Of a stretch of 64,000 nucleotides of DNA, positions 10,714 through 22,780 are shown in pieces. Both the position numbers and the translations under genes were made by a program. This DNA comes from Mortierella sp. BCC40632 (taxonomy: Eukaryota; Mortierellomycota; Mortierellomycetes; Mortierellales; Mortierellaceae), in the NCBI GenBank assembly GCA_011634665.1, contig WAEK01000005.1:302001-366000 (forward strand), given 5' to 3'. Each line of letters starts with the position of its first letter. Position 1 is the stretch's first letter. The notes beneath the pieces are model-generated. The model did not search any database, was not told the origin of the DNA, and worked only from the letters and a program-made list of their open reading frames with translations.

Positions 10714-10989
10714 GGAGCTGTGCAAGATTTGCAAGACATTTTCCTAGTTCCTTATTGCCAAGTATTGGAATGGTTGTTTTCTGGTGGAGAAAGTGGTTAA
10801 TATCAGCAATCACACCCAGGATTTGACTCTCCTTCTCGCAGAAATCCATTGCTTCTTTTACGTCTTGGCTCTCGAGACTGGCATTTTTACCCTCAGCCAA
10901 CACCTTAGTTCCAATCCTGTTGAAGAGAATTGCAGCTCCTCGTCCTGCTCCACTCTGCAGGCTTGGACAGTTTGCCAAAGTGAATACAC

Positions 10990-11136
10990 TATTCTCCATT
11001 TCAGATGTTTTTGACCTCAGATTGCGCTGCTTATTTGAAGATTAACACCCCCCTTCGCAGTAACCCCGTGCAACGGACCGTGCATAATCCTCGAAAATAA
11101 GAATGGAAAAAACAAAAACAGATGAAATGGAGAATA
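10990..11136 (+). mobile_element. MITE copy h, 147 bp, inserted in the zinc-finger gene
   Basis: Full-length, near-identical to copies a and g. It supplies the last ~35 codons and the stop of the long ORF that starts at 12428, so those residues are MITE translation, not host protein. Confidence 0.88.
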
Positions 11137-12489
11137 TATGGCTGCAATGTGTGGCTTCGAGTTAATGGACCCCACGCTCTGCAAAGTGTGTATGTCGTCG
11201 GCTCATCGAATTTACTCCTCAATTGGCGAAGCTGCTCCAAGTAGTTGTCGTCTTCGTTGTACCAACCGTCCCTGTCCTTTGCGACTTCCTTCGCCTTGTG
11301 CACCGACTCCTTGTCAAGAAAGATTATGGTGCTCATCGAACTCCCGTCGTCTTTCAATTGGAAAGATACAGTCTTTCCACCAATTGATGGGGTCTCCCTC
11401 CGGTCAAGCCTAATAGACGAGGTAACAAGAAAATTTACTGTTTGGGTTCCAATCACTAGCCTTTCATCGTCTTTCGACATCATTGTATGTGGCCAAACAT
11501 CTGGGTATCTCGTTTCATGGCCTTCTGGGATCGACGTCGGAGTAGCCTTGTTTTTTGTGACTTTGAATGGTTCATCAATAGTTCTTTTTCGTCCATATAC
11601 CTCTATGCAATTTACCAAAATTGCATGGGAGTTGCAGGTGTTAACGAGAATACACCCAGCAAGGATCTTGGCGAACGCACACCGTAGGGAGGTCGGTTTA
11701 AGCAGCCAATCCTGATTAATGAACCCGCTAATGTCCTTGTTCATTTCGACGTAGTCTCTTTTCAATAGGATGGACGCAATGGGCGAGTTTTGGATAAGGT
11801 CTCTCAGTCCGGGGGCAGGCACGGGTGAGCATTTGACACACAAAGGAGCCTCTTCTTGTTCCTGAAGTAACTTGGGATCTACAGATATGGTGTATGGCCC
11901 GCCTGATGACAATCCTTCTAGACTATCAACATGTGCCAGTAGGACCATCTGCCGGCCCTTCTCGTTATGTGCGACGACTGGCGACATTTCCATACTCTTC
12001 ACTTGAAGTAATGCTCTCCTCTTCTCTCTTAAAGGGCTCTCGATCTGTCCACAAGCAGAAAGAACCAGTAGGTCATGGGCTCGTTTTCGTGGCGAAAAGC
12101 TTGTCGCCTCAGGCGGGTTAGCCGTTATTGCTACGCATGGCTCCCCGCCCGACGTTCCTTCATTTTTCTCTGTTTTGCACGCTCCATTTAGAAAGTGCCT
12201 CTCCATTGCATTGACCCATTCGGAACGAAAGGGACATCGAGGGCAGAGAAATGAATCATCGGAACGAGTAATGGAAAGGTTTATCGTCGCTCCTTCAGAA
12301 TCGATAGTCTCAAGTTCAACCTGGGGGCCATGCCGGTCTCGACGATGACATTTGAGGGAATTCTTCGATGAGAAAGTGCTGTTGCATTTTTCGCAATGCA
12401 AGCGAGGAAAAACTGTTGTCGTCTGCATTGGATGTTAAGACCTTAGAGTGACATTTCAAAATAGGAATGTAAACAAAAATGAGTCGCAA

Positions 12490-13215
12490 AAAACAAAAAA
12501 TGGAGGGAGGAATTGCAGAACTGAGATGAAGAGGGGTGAACCTGTATTGAGGTGAAGAGAGGGGGGGTGTACACGGAGATGAAGTGGAAGCAGACAGCTG
12601 GAAGGGGTGAATTGTTGCATTGAGATGAAAGGAACAACCGGAATTAATGAAGAGGAGGGGGGTGCAACAACTGGATTGAGATGAAGAAAGAGGGGCACAA
12701 CAACTGTATTGAGATGAAGAAGAAGGGGGCAACAACCGGAATGAATGAAGAGGAAAACAGCTCAAATTGGAATGAAGAGGAGGGGCGTACAAATTGGAGA
12801 TGAAGAAGAGGGGGCACAGCCGCATTGGAGATGAAGAAGAGGGGGCAACAACCGGATTGGAGATGAAGAAGAGGGGGGGCAAAACAAACCGGATTGGAGA
12901 TGAAGAGAGGGGGGCACAGCCTGGATTGGAGATGAAGAAGAGGGGGGCACAGCCGGATTGAGATGAAGAGGAGGGGTGTACAGCTGGATTGAGATGAAGA
13001 AGAAGAGGGGCAACAACTGGATTGAGATGAAGAAGAGGGGTGTACAACTGGATTGAGATGAAGAGGGGTACACAGCTGGATTGGAGATGAAGAAGAGGGG
13101 TACAGCTGGATTGAGATGAAGAAGAGGGGTGTACAACTGGATTGAGATGAAGAAGAGGGGTGTACAACTGAAATGAAATGAAGAGGAGGGGTGTACAGCT
13201 GGAATGAAATGAACG
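12490..13215. repeat. Minisatellite, unit about 31 bp
   Basis: Over twenty imperfect tandem units built around CTGGATTGAGATGAAG followed by AAGAGGGGTGTACAA-type sequence. Units at about 12960-13190 are the most regular; those below 12800 are more diverged. The long Ser/Pro/Gln ORFs on the minus strand are translations of this array. It sits immediately upstream of the zinc-finger gene start. Confidence 0.9.
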
Positions 13216-13694
13216 GCAGAAATGAGATGGAGAGATCAAGAGGCGTCCAGGGAATGTGGTCGTTCCTGCACAACGCATTTGTCAAACTCCTTCGCAACCC
13301 CATGGGGAGCGAGGATAGTACCACTACCGGATACCAGTCAACTGTCCAGGAGTCATGCCACAGTCTGCGCATTGGCCAGGTGGATCTCCATTCTGAGTAA
13401 TGCTCGTTCCTCAGCGTCAAAATAAACGAAACAATGGAACAATGAGTTTGTGAGAGCAGAAGAGAGAACCAAGTTCGAACAGAGAGAGAGAGAGAGAGAG
13501 AAGGAGGGGCACAGAAACGCGAGACAGAGAGAAAGGGACAACAAAGGCAATGAGCGTGGAGGCAAGGCAATAGACTTTTTGAGCATATGGATGGAGGGGT
13601 GAGGAAGTCAGTTTCTGTGCGCCCCCCACGCGCAGAGTCCGTAGAGGACAAAGGTTCGCTTATAGAAAATCGATACGACTTGAATGAGTCCATT

Positions 13695-13744
<50 letters not shown>

Positions 13745-13951
13745 ACTCTCTTTTTTTTTTTTTTTATTGCTTTTGTCTCTGGAATGCCTACATTTCCTTT
13801 GAGTGAAATGATGTCTCTTGGAAACTAATAGAGGGTGAAAGGGAGAAAGAGAACAAAGTTACTTCACAACTGTATCCAGGAAATTCATACAAGGAAAAGA
13901 TCCAAGGCACTTTGAGCCATTTTTATTATTATTCCAACTGGCCTGGAGGCC

Positions 13952-13995
<44 letters not shown>

Positions 13996-14050
13996 CTTAC
14001 TCCTCTTCTCCTCTTTTCCTAGTAATAATAATAAAAAAGAGTCTCGCCCA
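13216..14050. other. Intergenic region, simple repeats
   Basis: It contains GA (about 13482-13501), CT (about 13697-13742) and a 42-base poly-T (13954-13995), the last just beyond the stop of the lipase gene. A less repetitive stretch at 13220-13430 is open in several frames but shows no recognisable protein. Confidence 0.55.
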
Positions 14051-17000
14051 CTACGGATTTGTTGTCGTTGTCGCCAAAGCTGTTGTCGTCGATGGTGCTG
14101 TGGTCACAGAGATGGCATGCTTGCCCGCCAGGATAAACTCGTATGTCAACGGCAAATGATCCGACCACATTCGTCGTGAAAACAACATCTCGTCAAAGAC
14201 ATGTTCCGGATTTGGTACCGCATACATCCGATACAACACCTTGTCCGTGTTCTCATTCTCGGGTTGGAGCCATGCAGGGGAGGTTGTGCACGTTGTCTCG
14301 ATCGTAGCCACCGAGTCGGACGAATTCCGACGCACAAAGGATCCTCGAGGCGGGGATGTCGAGGCTGTAAAGGAAGTAGAGCTTCCAGGGGCCATGGAAG
14401 GAATTGACAGGTACACATCCTTTTCTTCCTCACCATCATTCTCCTGCAGACTCGACGACGATGGCAACACTGGGGATCCGTTGCTAGCAGAATTCGAGCC
14501 CGAGCCAGGATTTGCCTTGGTCGAATAGAGACTCGAGCGGATCGTCGACTTGAAAGATCGAATCGATGCACTGTCATCCCGATGTTCTTCCAATCGGTGT
14601 TGCAACTGGTGAGAAAGCACAGAACCAGGGTCGCCCTTTTCAAAGATGGGGTGATCCCACTCAAATTGATGCAATACACTGTCGACAGGATGTTGTTGAG
14701 TCTCTGCATTCTCCAGTTCCTTTTCCAATGGCGTCGGACGGATCCAAAGAACCTTGCCTGCAGGTACCAACACAGGTGAAACCTTGCTCTGAACGACTCC
14801 CTTCCTGGTTGAACGTTTTTTGGCACCGTTTCCTTCTTCCTCGTCACTACTGTCTCCGTAAGATTCTTGGTGTCGTTCCATTTCTTCGGCCATAGCCCGT
14901 CGGATTTCCATAAACTCGTCAAAGAGACGCTCGTCCTTGGTCAGCTTCCATCGAATCACCTTTTGCACAATCTCAAGGCCAATCGACTTGTATGCTGGGG
15001 GTTGTGGCGCCTTTGTCTTTCTCTGCTTCTTGTGTCTCCTCCGGCGAGTCTCATTCTGATTGGACTCGGATGCTGATGCTGCTTCCTGCTGGATCCTCTC
15101 ACGCTCTCGTTCTTCCTCTTCCTTCCGTTCTCGAAGTTCCTGAATAATACTATCGCCCTCGCATTCCAACAACTCCTCCAATGTCTCATCCTCGGCCTCA
15201 TGCAAAACTTCACTGTTCTCCATGTTTGGACTTGATCCAGGAGAAGGGCTCGAGGGAGGTGAAGGGGGTGCTGCTGCTTGGGGTGGGGGACGCATTGCCA
15301 AAAGGGCTCGCATAGCGTGACCAATATTGCGGACACTACCCAGGGACAATCGACCCACCACATCATCTCCATACGAGATACTCGTTACCAGCTAAGAAAA
15401 ATAAATGGCATAATGAAAAAGTATTTCATCAGAACCAAATAGATTACCGATACATCCTTTGAATACAGTCCCCTTTTTCTTTTCTTTTCTGTTCTTCTTT
15501 TCTTTACCTTGATAGCACGCTTGCTGAGTCGAGGACACATCACCTTTGGAGATCCATAGGCATAACATCTCACTCTACGTCCAGGAGGCAAGAACGTTTC
15601 GGGACCTGAATGTCCCAAATACCCGGGCAAATAGTCACTCCTCATCGAAGCTCGTGTATTGGATCCAGATCCCGTTGTAGTTCCTTGTTGCCTTGCTCGT
15701 CCCCGATCCGTCAGAATCAACCCCGAAGTCAATCCTAATCCCACCAATGGTGCCGCACTACTGCTTCGCATACTCAAATGGGCAGGGGATTCTGGTGTCA
15801 ATCCAGTCGCAGGGTCGGCCCAAAGCAATGCAAGAATCGAGGCAATACCTGCTCCCAACGAATGCCCAATCAACAACAAGGAATAGTCAGGACGGGATTC
15901 AAGTGCTGCCTTGATCTTTTCTTGGATTCCAATCGTCTCGGGTGAAGCAATGGTTCGCGCCGCTTTCAGGAATCCTCCATGGACCTTGTACGGTCTCTGG
16001 ATCGCTGGTCCTCCTTTTTTGCTTGGTCTCGAATCCTTGGGTGATGTGTCATGGTCAATCCAAAGGTCGGACGTGTCGCAAGTCAAGTCAATCATCAAGT
16101 CATGTAACGACTTTGTACCTCGCATCACCAACACGATCTGCTTTGTCTCCACATCGTCCAGTAGATAATACCGGGGACTGTACAATCCATCCTGGATAGT
16201 CGCTGCCTCATCGGAAGAGTACAAGATTGATCCCAAGGGAGTGCCAGTGTAATTGTAAAAATGGTGTTGACAAGGATCCGTGTGTGCTCGACGAGGTGGA
16301 CACCGAGGTCCTTGAGTTTGTCCCGTAAATGATCCTGCAGGAGGCGCAGAGGCAGCGAATGAGGCAGAGGCAGCCGCAGCAGCGAAGGAAGCAGGTGGTG
16401 GAGGAACCCCCATGGCAGGCGATGCTGATCCTGAAGCAGAAGTCGTTGGGGTTGGAGGAGGAGGAGGGTATCTTTCGGGGGCGCCCATCAATTCCAAAAA
16501 GGTTTCACCATACATTGCCGAGCAAAATCTCGAGAACCGATACGACGTGGCCAAAAAGTTGGTCAATTCAACGTTGGGTGTTCGGGATGCCATCCTTGCC
16601 CTTGCCCAAGCAGCCGTTCCTGATGTCGATGACTGGCTGTCGCCATTGATCGGGGTGGAGGGTGTGGATCTTCGCTCCCGGAAATTCCTGAGTTCGAACA
16701 AGCGCTGCTCTTCCAGTAGCTCGTCCGCGTTCAAGCCGAGGTGATTGTTGGTCCATTCCTCGGGCCATGCGGCAAGCGCACTCCAGGCGGTGCTGGATCC
16801 TAGCCTTTCGTCTCTGGATTCTAAGCACTCTCCTACCAAGCGACCCTGTGTCCTGACGCGGATGGTTTCCCACATGTCTGAAGTAGCGTATTGGATCGCA
16901 ATATAGGCCATAAAGAGTCGAATCCCTTCAAATGCTGGGTATTTGCCGAATTCATCCGTTTGATAGAGTTCACGACTGAGCATGGCCCAAACTTCTCGAA

Positions 17001-18158
17001 AGGTTTCGCCGGTTTGACTGGTACTGTCAGGTCCAAAGAGATTGTCCAAGAGATCCAGACCATCTTGAACAGTGGTCAAGGCCAAGTTAACGGAGCCATC
17101 GACGGCTTCGAGGATGGTCTTGACAAGGACATCGCTAAAGTTGATCCCAAGCAAAGCCTAAGCCATTTAAAGAAAAGGGTCTGGTTAGATTCTCTTTCAA
17201 CTAGTCAAACCAGGGACAAGTTTAGCATTCCAATAGGCAGTCTCCTCCTTACAGCACGGAACGGTAGGGAAGTAATGGATGCTGGTGAAATCCTATAAAA
17301 TAGCACAGGCAGGGGAGAAGAAAAAAAAAATACATTAAATGTTCAGGTTGGGGTTCAAGGTAAGAGACCACATTACTAAGCTTTTTTTATCCTCCCCTCC
17401 CTTCTTACAGTTGTTCCCGACTTTGTCCTGTGACGCCATTCACTGCTACGCCCAGGATCTTGTCCACACCTGAGACGACCGACCTAGCGATCCCAAGCGA
17501 AAGACTGGTTGAGACCATAGCAACCTTAAGAACTGAAGAGATGGCTACTTGAGAAATGGCTACATAGGTTGACAAGGGGATGGCTTGCAACTCGGAGAGG
17601 ATCATAGTTGAGGCAGAGGTGGGTTGGTCTTGGTCTTGTTGGGGATGAGTCTCTTCGTTTTTGGTTTGTTGACGGATCGTGTGGTGATGGTGACGGTGCT
17701 GACGGTGCTGATGGTGATGGTGTTGATGACGATGGTGATGGTGTTGGTTGGCCTTTCTGACAGTCATCGACGCTGGAACCACGGTGGTTGTGGCGGAAGG
17801 GATGGCTCTTGTAGCTGGGACAAAGGTTGTTGTTTCCAACTTGGTATCTGTGGTCGAGCGGGAGGACGAAGCTTCGACGATGCCTATCATAGGAGTGGTC
17901 ATATCTATGCCAATAACAAACCATCAAGGGTCAGACAAAGTCTGGAGCTTAATCTCATTTTTGGGGGCGTAAGAAGTCAGGTTCTGTACCAGAGGGTTTT
18001 GATCCAGCCATGTTATAGTCAACGCTGAAAGGTGTCTGTGCATGGGGAGTCTGGGTGTGGCTTTTGTGGCGACGGGGATCCTGAAGGTCATCCTCTTCAG
18101 GCACAGGCAAAGGTAGGAAAGCCGATTTGTCTGTGGAGGATGATGTTGGTGCTGACAT
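14051..18158 (-). CDS. Diacylglycerol lipase-like (lipase class 3) protein
   Basis: Alpha/beta-hydrolase related to sn1-specific diacylglycerol lipases, expected to release a fatty acid from diacylglycerol at a membrane. Five phase-consistent exons: 17990-18158, 17409-17904, 17253-17292, 15508-17157 and 14051-15391, giving 1,231 residues. The nucleophile motif GHSLGAG puts the catalytic Ser near residue 668. Just before it are lipase_3 hallmarks (VLVMRGTKS, then VHGGF). The N-terminus has a His-rich tract in exon 2; the C-terminus has a long charged region (RERERIQQE, RRRRHKKQRK) and Ser-rich disorder. Exon 3 is only 40 nt, and without it exons 2 and 4 do not join in frame. Exon 1 ends at GTACAG, a weak donor, so that boundary is the least certain. 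Substrate is inferred from family. Confidence 0.85.
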
Positions 18159-18209
18159 GACGGAGACGCTTAATTTTTTTTTTTTTTTTTTATATGTAGT
18201 GTGAGGTAT

Positions 18210-18258
<49 letters not shown>

Positions 18259-18497
18259 GAGGATAGGGACAAGACGTCGCGTGGGAGTAAGTTACAAAAG
18301 GGCTGAATGAAGAAGAAAAAGAAGGACGACGAGAAAGAAAAGAAGATCGCGACGACGAACGGCCTTTTTATAATGTGAGCCGAAAGGGGAGAGGAGGAGG
18401 AGTGTGGCCCACACGAAATAAAATCCTTGGCTCGCATGTGCCAAAAAGTGGATCCCTTGCCTCAGAGTCTCTGATTAGCTTACTACGACAACAATAA

Positions 18498-18540
18498 CAG
18501 CAGCAGCATCAGCAGCATCAGCAGCATCAGCAGCAGCACA
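18498..18540. repeat. CAG/CAT trinucleotide repeat
   Basis: Interspersed CAG and CAT triplets upstream of the lipase gene, outside any supported coding exon. Confidence 0.85.
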
Positions 18541-19255
18541 GAGGGACGTTCACTTCTCTGTTAAGGTTAGCGAGAAGATAAAAAAGTCTAAACAGAGCAG
18601 GAGCTCCCTTTTTTTTTTTGCATTCACACTGAAAAATCAAGTCTTGGCATTTCCACTCTCGGACCTGTTGTCTGTCTGCATTACGCGTGCTATCTCTCCT
18701 TGGCCATGCTGATGTTGCTGGGGTAAAAAAGAGTTTCCTGTCTGCCAATGAACTCTCTTTTCTCTGCTGATACTTGCTTTCTCTCTCTCTTTCTCTCTCT
18801 CTAAGACCCTCTTCTTCTTTCTTCGATGCAAAAGAGTGGGAGGGAGGGGAAAAAAAAAAAGTATAATCACTCTTCTCTCTCTCTGAAAGCGCATGGACCA
18901 ACGGGCTTCTTTAGGCTTGACTAGGAAAGAGGGAGGAAGGGGGGAAGGGAAGGGGCTCTCCTTTTTCTTACTAGTCGCACCTCACATCCAATCCGTCGTT
19001 CACTTAACTGAGAAATGCTTGGCATACCGCCGAATGAGCGACAGTTTTTATTATGAAAATGTGGAAGGCATGGTGGGAAGAAGGGGTGGGTGGGGGTGAT
19101 TGGGGTTAGTCTTAGTCTTTGACAAAGAGGCCTGCTAGAAGGAAAAAGTCCCATTTGTCTCTCCACAAGAAAGAGAAATGGGAAGAGGAAAGAGGAAAGG
19201 AGGGTACATATCCAATAGGCTAGGGAGGTTCTGCTACTAGTTCCATACCCATTTT

Positions 19256-19257
<2 letters not shown>

Positions 19258-19311
<54 letters not shown>
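19258..19311. repeat. Poly-T tract of 54 bp
   Basis: Uninterrupted T run on the plus strand, about 240 bp beyond the VAC8 stop codon. Confidence 0.95.
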
Positions 19312-19312
<1 letters not shown>

Positions 19313-19550
19313 TCTTTGTTAAGGGAAAAAAAATAGAAGAAAAAAAAAAAAAAGGTCCTGCATAGCACTCTTCTCATAGGTGTGGGTCATCTCAAAAAAG
19401 CGAAAAAAAAAATAATAATAATAATAAAATGGCGATGGTGATGGTGGTGGTGATGGTGGTAGTGGATGTTGGATCCAGTCGGTAGGTGGGAATACGAATA
19501 TACAACTTTTTCTTTCTTTCTCTGCACACTTGTCATCTTATTTGATCAGC

Positions 19551-21572
19551 TCAATGCTTTTCCTTGAGATCATAATAGGCAGGCGGTGAAAGCATGCTGA
19601 GGACACGTCGAGCCAGTCCCACAATCTCTCCTCCATCGTCTGCCATACCGTTCTCGTCCTGAAGATGTGGTTTGGCATTGGAGAGTTGGGTAAGCCCCTC
19701 GACCGCTGGAATAACATTAGATGAATGAGTGATTAGGCTAATCAACTCGGGGTTGCCTCCCTCTAGGAATTGTACGATCGTCCAGATGGCAATATGTTGG
19801 AAAGTCGTGTCATCACTCTCGAGGAACCGGGACAAATAGCCATGAAGTCCTCCATCCTTGGTCTCCCATACAGAAATAAACGGTTGGTAGTCCTGGATCT
19901 TGGACGAAAGGTTACCGATTGCGGCCGCACTATTGCCCTGAACTTCTACGCTGTGCGAGTTGGTCAAGGGTATCAATACATTCAATGCGCCCAACTGCAG
20001 CAGCCTTGGCTTCAAATCATCTAATAGAGGTAAACAAAACAAACCAGAAAGAAAAAAAAATATATGCCGAATTCAAGTTCGATTCGGAAGAAAAAGAAGA
20101 TAAAAAAAGAAAAAAAAGACTATTAGATGGTGTTTTTTGCGAGAAAAAAAAAGAAAAGTGCAGCTCAGAGCCATTAGGACTCTTCTCTTGATCACATCAT
20201 CACTCTCAAGAAGGATTCATTACCACTGAGAGCCAAGACGGCAACGCAGGCCGTCATCTCGGACTGGACGCTCAGAGGCACGTTCAGGACCAAGGAACAC
20301 ACACGCTGCACAGCACCGGCCTCGACAATAGCCTTCTTGTTGCGCTCGCTACTGGCAGCCAGGTTGCGCAGGGTCGAGATGGCATGACACTGGATCTCCT
20401 CGTTCTCATCATAGGCCAGTAGGTTGATCAATGGCTCCAAGAATCCTGCGTCAATGATAGGCGATTCATTCAGAGGGTGGATCGAGATATTACGGATACA
20501 GGCCACCGATGACAGGATCAATGGCAAGAAGGTCGACTGCAAAAGTCGGAGCAGTGGAGTCAGCCCACGGGAGCGCACGATCTCGAGTTGGTACTTCTCA
20601 TCCGAGGCAAGGTTGCGGAGCGCCAAGGCAGCCTGGCACTTGACTTTAAGACTGGTCGAGTCCATTAGCCCAATCAATGCATTCACCAACTTGGGTTCTG
20701 TCTGGGCAAGCTTTTTCCGGTTGACGGCATCGACTGCAATGTTGCTGAGTGCTGTTGTGCAGTAGTACTGAACATCTGTATCGGGAGAGCTCAGGAGACT
20801 GACCAAGACGGGGATAGCTCCTGCATTCACCAGCTGTTGCCGATTTTCATCCGAGTGCGTCATGTTGAGAAGAGCACCCGTTGCATTCCTCTGAACTCTC
20901 ATATCCTTGGATCGTGCAAGGCGTGTGAGAGGAACAAGTGCTCCTGATTTAGCAATCTTGGTCTTGTTTTCGTCTAAGAGAGTGTCGTTTTTTCATTGTT
21001 TTTGTTTTTGTTTTTGTTTTTTGTTCTGTCAGTGGGCGAGAGAGAAAAGAGAGTCTCCATCTGTGTCAGTGCGAGAAAACCAATGTTCTGGCACATACCA
21101 TGTGTTGCGAGGTTGGTGATGCAGCCTACGGCGTTGCATTGCACTTCGACATTGGGAGAAAGCATCTGGCGGATAAGAGGTTCGAGACCACCCAGTCTCA
21201 CGATCAACAACTTGTTTTCCGCTGTACATATGAACCAGGCAGTAAAGTAGTAGTGGTAGTAGTAGTGGTAGAGGAAACATAGAAGAGGAGGAAGAAGAGA
21301 AGGTCAGTTGGTCAAGTATGAATCCCAGGAGTCTTTACCAAGGGGAGAGAGAAGAGCAAGACTATTGTCTATCCGTCGAAATGTATCCACAACCCTTTTC
21401 TGTAAAAAAAAAAGGGGTGAGGGGGGGGAAGGACACGTACTGTTGACGGCCAAGTTGCCAAGTGCTGCTGATGCGGCTCTCTGGACCTCGACATCGTGGG
21501 ACTGGAGCAGGAAGAGAACAGGCTCCAATGTGTTCCGATCGACGCTCCTGACATCTAGAGAGAGAAAGAGAA

Positions 21573-21605
<33 letters not shown>

Positions 21606-22433
21606 AATGAGATCTGTCAGGACACTGCAACTAGTCTGGCGTCATGCGCCTAATCCTCTCAAGTACCTTTGAGGACCAGAAGAAGATCCGCATCTCGAGG
21701 TAAAAGTGAGAGAATCAAGGGAAGAAGAATAGAAAGAAAGAAAGAAAGAAAAGAGAGATGAAGTTGAGCACAAACCTTTCTCCGTGATCTCGGCAAATGC
21801 AAGGGCAGCGGACCTCTGCAGGTCGACATTGTCTGAGAAGGCGAGAGTCGAGAGTGCTCGCAGAGGATCGCCCTCAAAGAAGTTGGTCTCTGTACGGTCT
21901 ATCGAGAGAAGGAGAGATAAAGAGAAAGAGAGATAGAGATTCAATAAAGAGGTTAACTTGTTGGTGTCTCTTGTTCCTGACGGATAAAAAAGAACGTGGG
22001 AGGGGGGGCAGCATGGGGCGGATGAGCGGCACGTGGACAGAGGGTAGTGGGATGAGTCTGCCACACGCCCCTTCCTCCACTCGCTCGCACTCTCTCTTTT
22101 ACCCCCCAATATGCACACATGCACAAATACGCACAAGTGCATCTACCCGTGTAGATGGGGTTCAGTCATAAAGGAGAGGAGAAAAAAAAAAAAAAAAAAA
22201 AAGGAGCTGACAGACTGCAAAAAACTGAGGCTTCTTCCTCTTCCTTCCCCTCCCCTCCCCCATATATCTGTTGGATATCCCATTTTCCGTATGCCTCGTT
22301 GCATGAAACGTGAAAAACAAAGTGGTGGGAAGAAATAAGAAAGAGTGGGATGGGATGGTGGGCGCTGTTGTTGTTGATGTTGTTTGCTGCTGTTGTTGTT
22401 TTCAACAGAACAAAGCAACCCTTTGTCGGGACA

Positions 22434-22471
<38 letters not shown>

Positions 22472-22747
22472 CAATTTGCACGCTTGCACGCTTGCACGCT
22501 TACAAAGCATGCGACAGCATCACCCGATCTCTCTCTCTCTCTTTCAGCTTCCATCTTCAGCACTGCAGCCTGACAATAAAAAGGTCATCCGTGGCAGTAA
22601 GTTGGATGGCCATCCTCCTGTCTGTGCATATCTCCTCCCGCTCATTTCTTTCATCAGGGAGCCCTTTCCCGCGCTTCTGGCCAATGTTGGATAGAGCAGT
22701 CGACCCTGAGAAGCTAAATAAAATAAAATAATCATCCATAGAGGTAG

Positions 22748-22780
<33 letters not shown>

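Larger units (their letters stand above)
10495..12428 (-). pseudogene. C2H2 zinc-finger protein gene interrupted by two MITEs
   Basis: The ORF starts at 12428 and codes for two C2H2-like fingers near the N-terminus: CEKC...H...H around residues 13-33 and CPRC...H...C about 50 residues later. About 380 residues with no family I recognise follow. At 11136 the frame runs into MITE copy h and stops inside it. Coding-like sequence resumes at 10714-10989, is interrupted by MITE copy g, and continues to a stop at 10495-10497. Deleting g with one TA copy joins the second and third segments in frame (...NLAQLL + SSYIDSANKK...). The h junction stays out of frame, so there is an additional lesion or an unseen intron. 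Function is unknown; DNA binding is inferred from the fingers only. Confidence 0.6.
18159..19550. other. Intergenic region between lipase start and VAC8 stop
   Basis: It holds a GA tract (about 18213-18254; CT in the sense of the lipase leader), a CAG/CAT trinucleotide block (about 18498-18540), a 54-base poly-T (19258-19311), an AAT/ATA run and a GTGATG-type repeat near 19432-19465. No gene is seen. Confidence 0.6.

Noticed and set aside
11031..11136. C-terminal ~35 codons of the zinc-finger ORF
   Set aside because: They are encoded by MITE copy h; the same peptide appears at other MITE copies (for example 8246-8350).
12316..13693. ORFs of 320-349 codons with repeated SSSSQSSCTP-like units
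   Set aside because: Pure read-through of the minisatellite in different frames.
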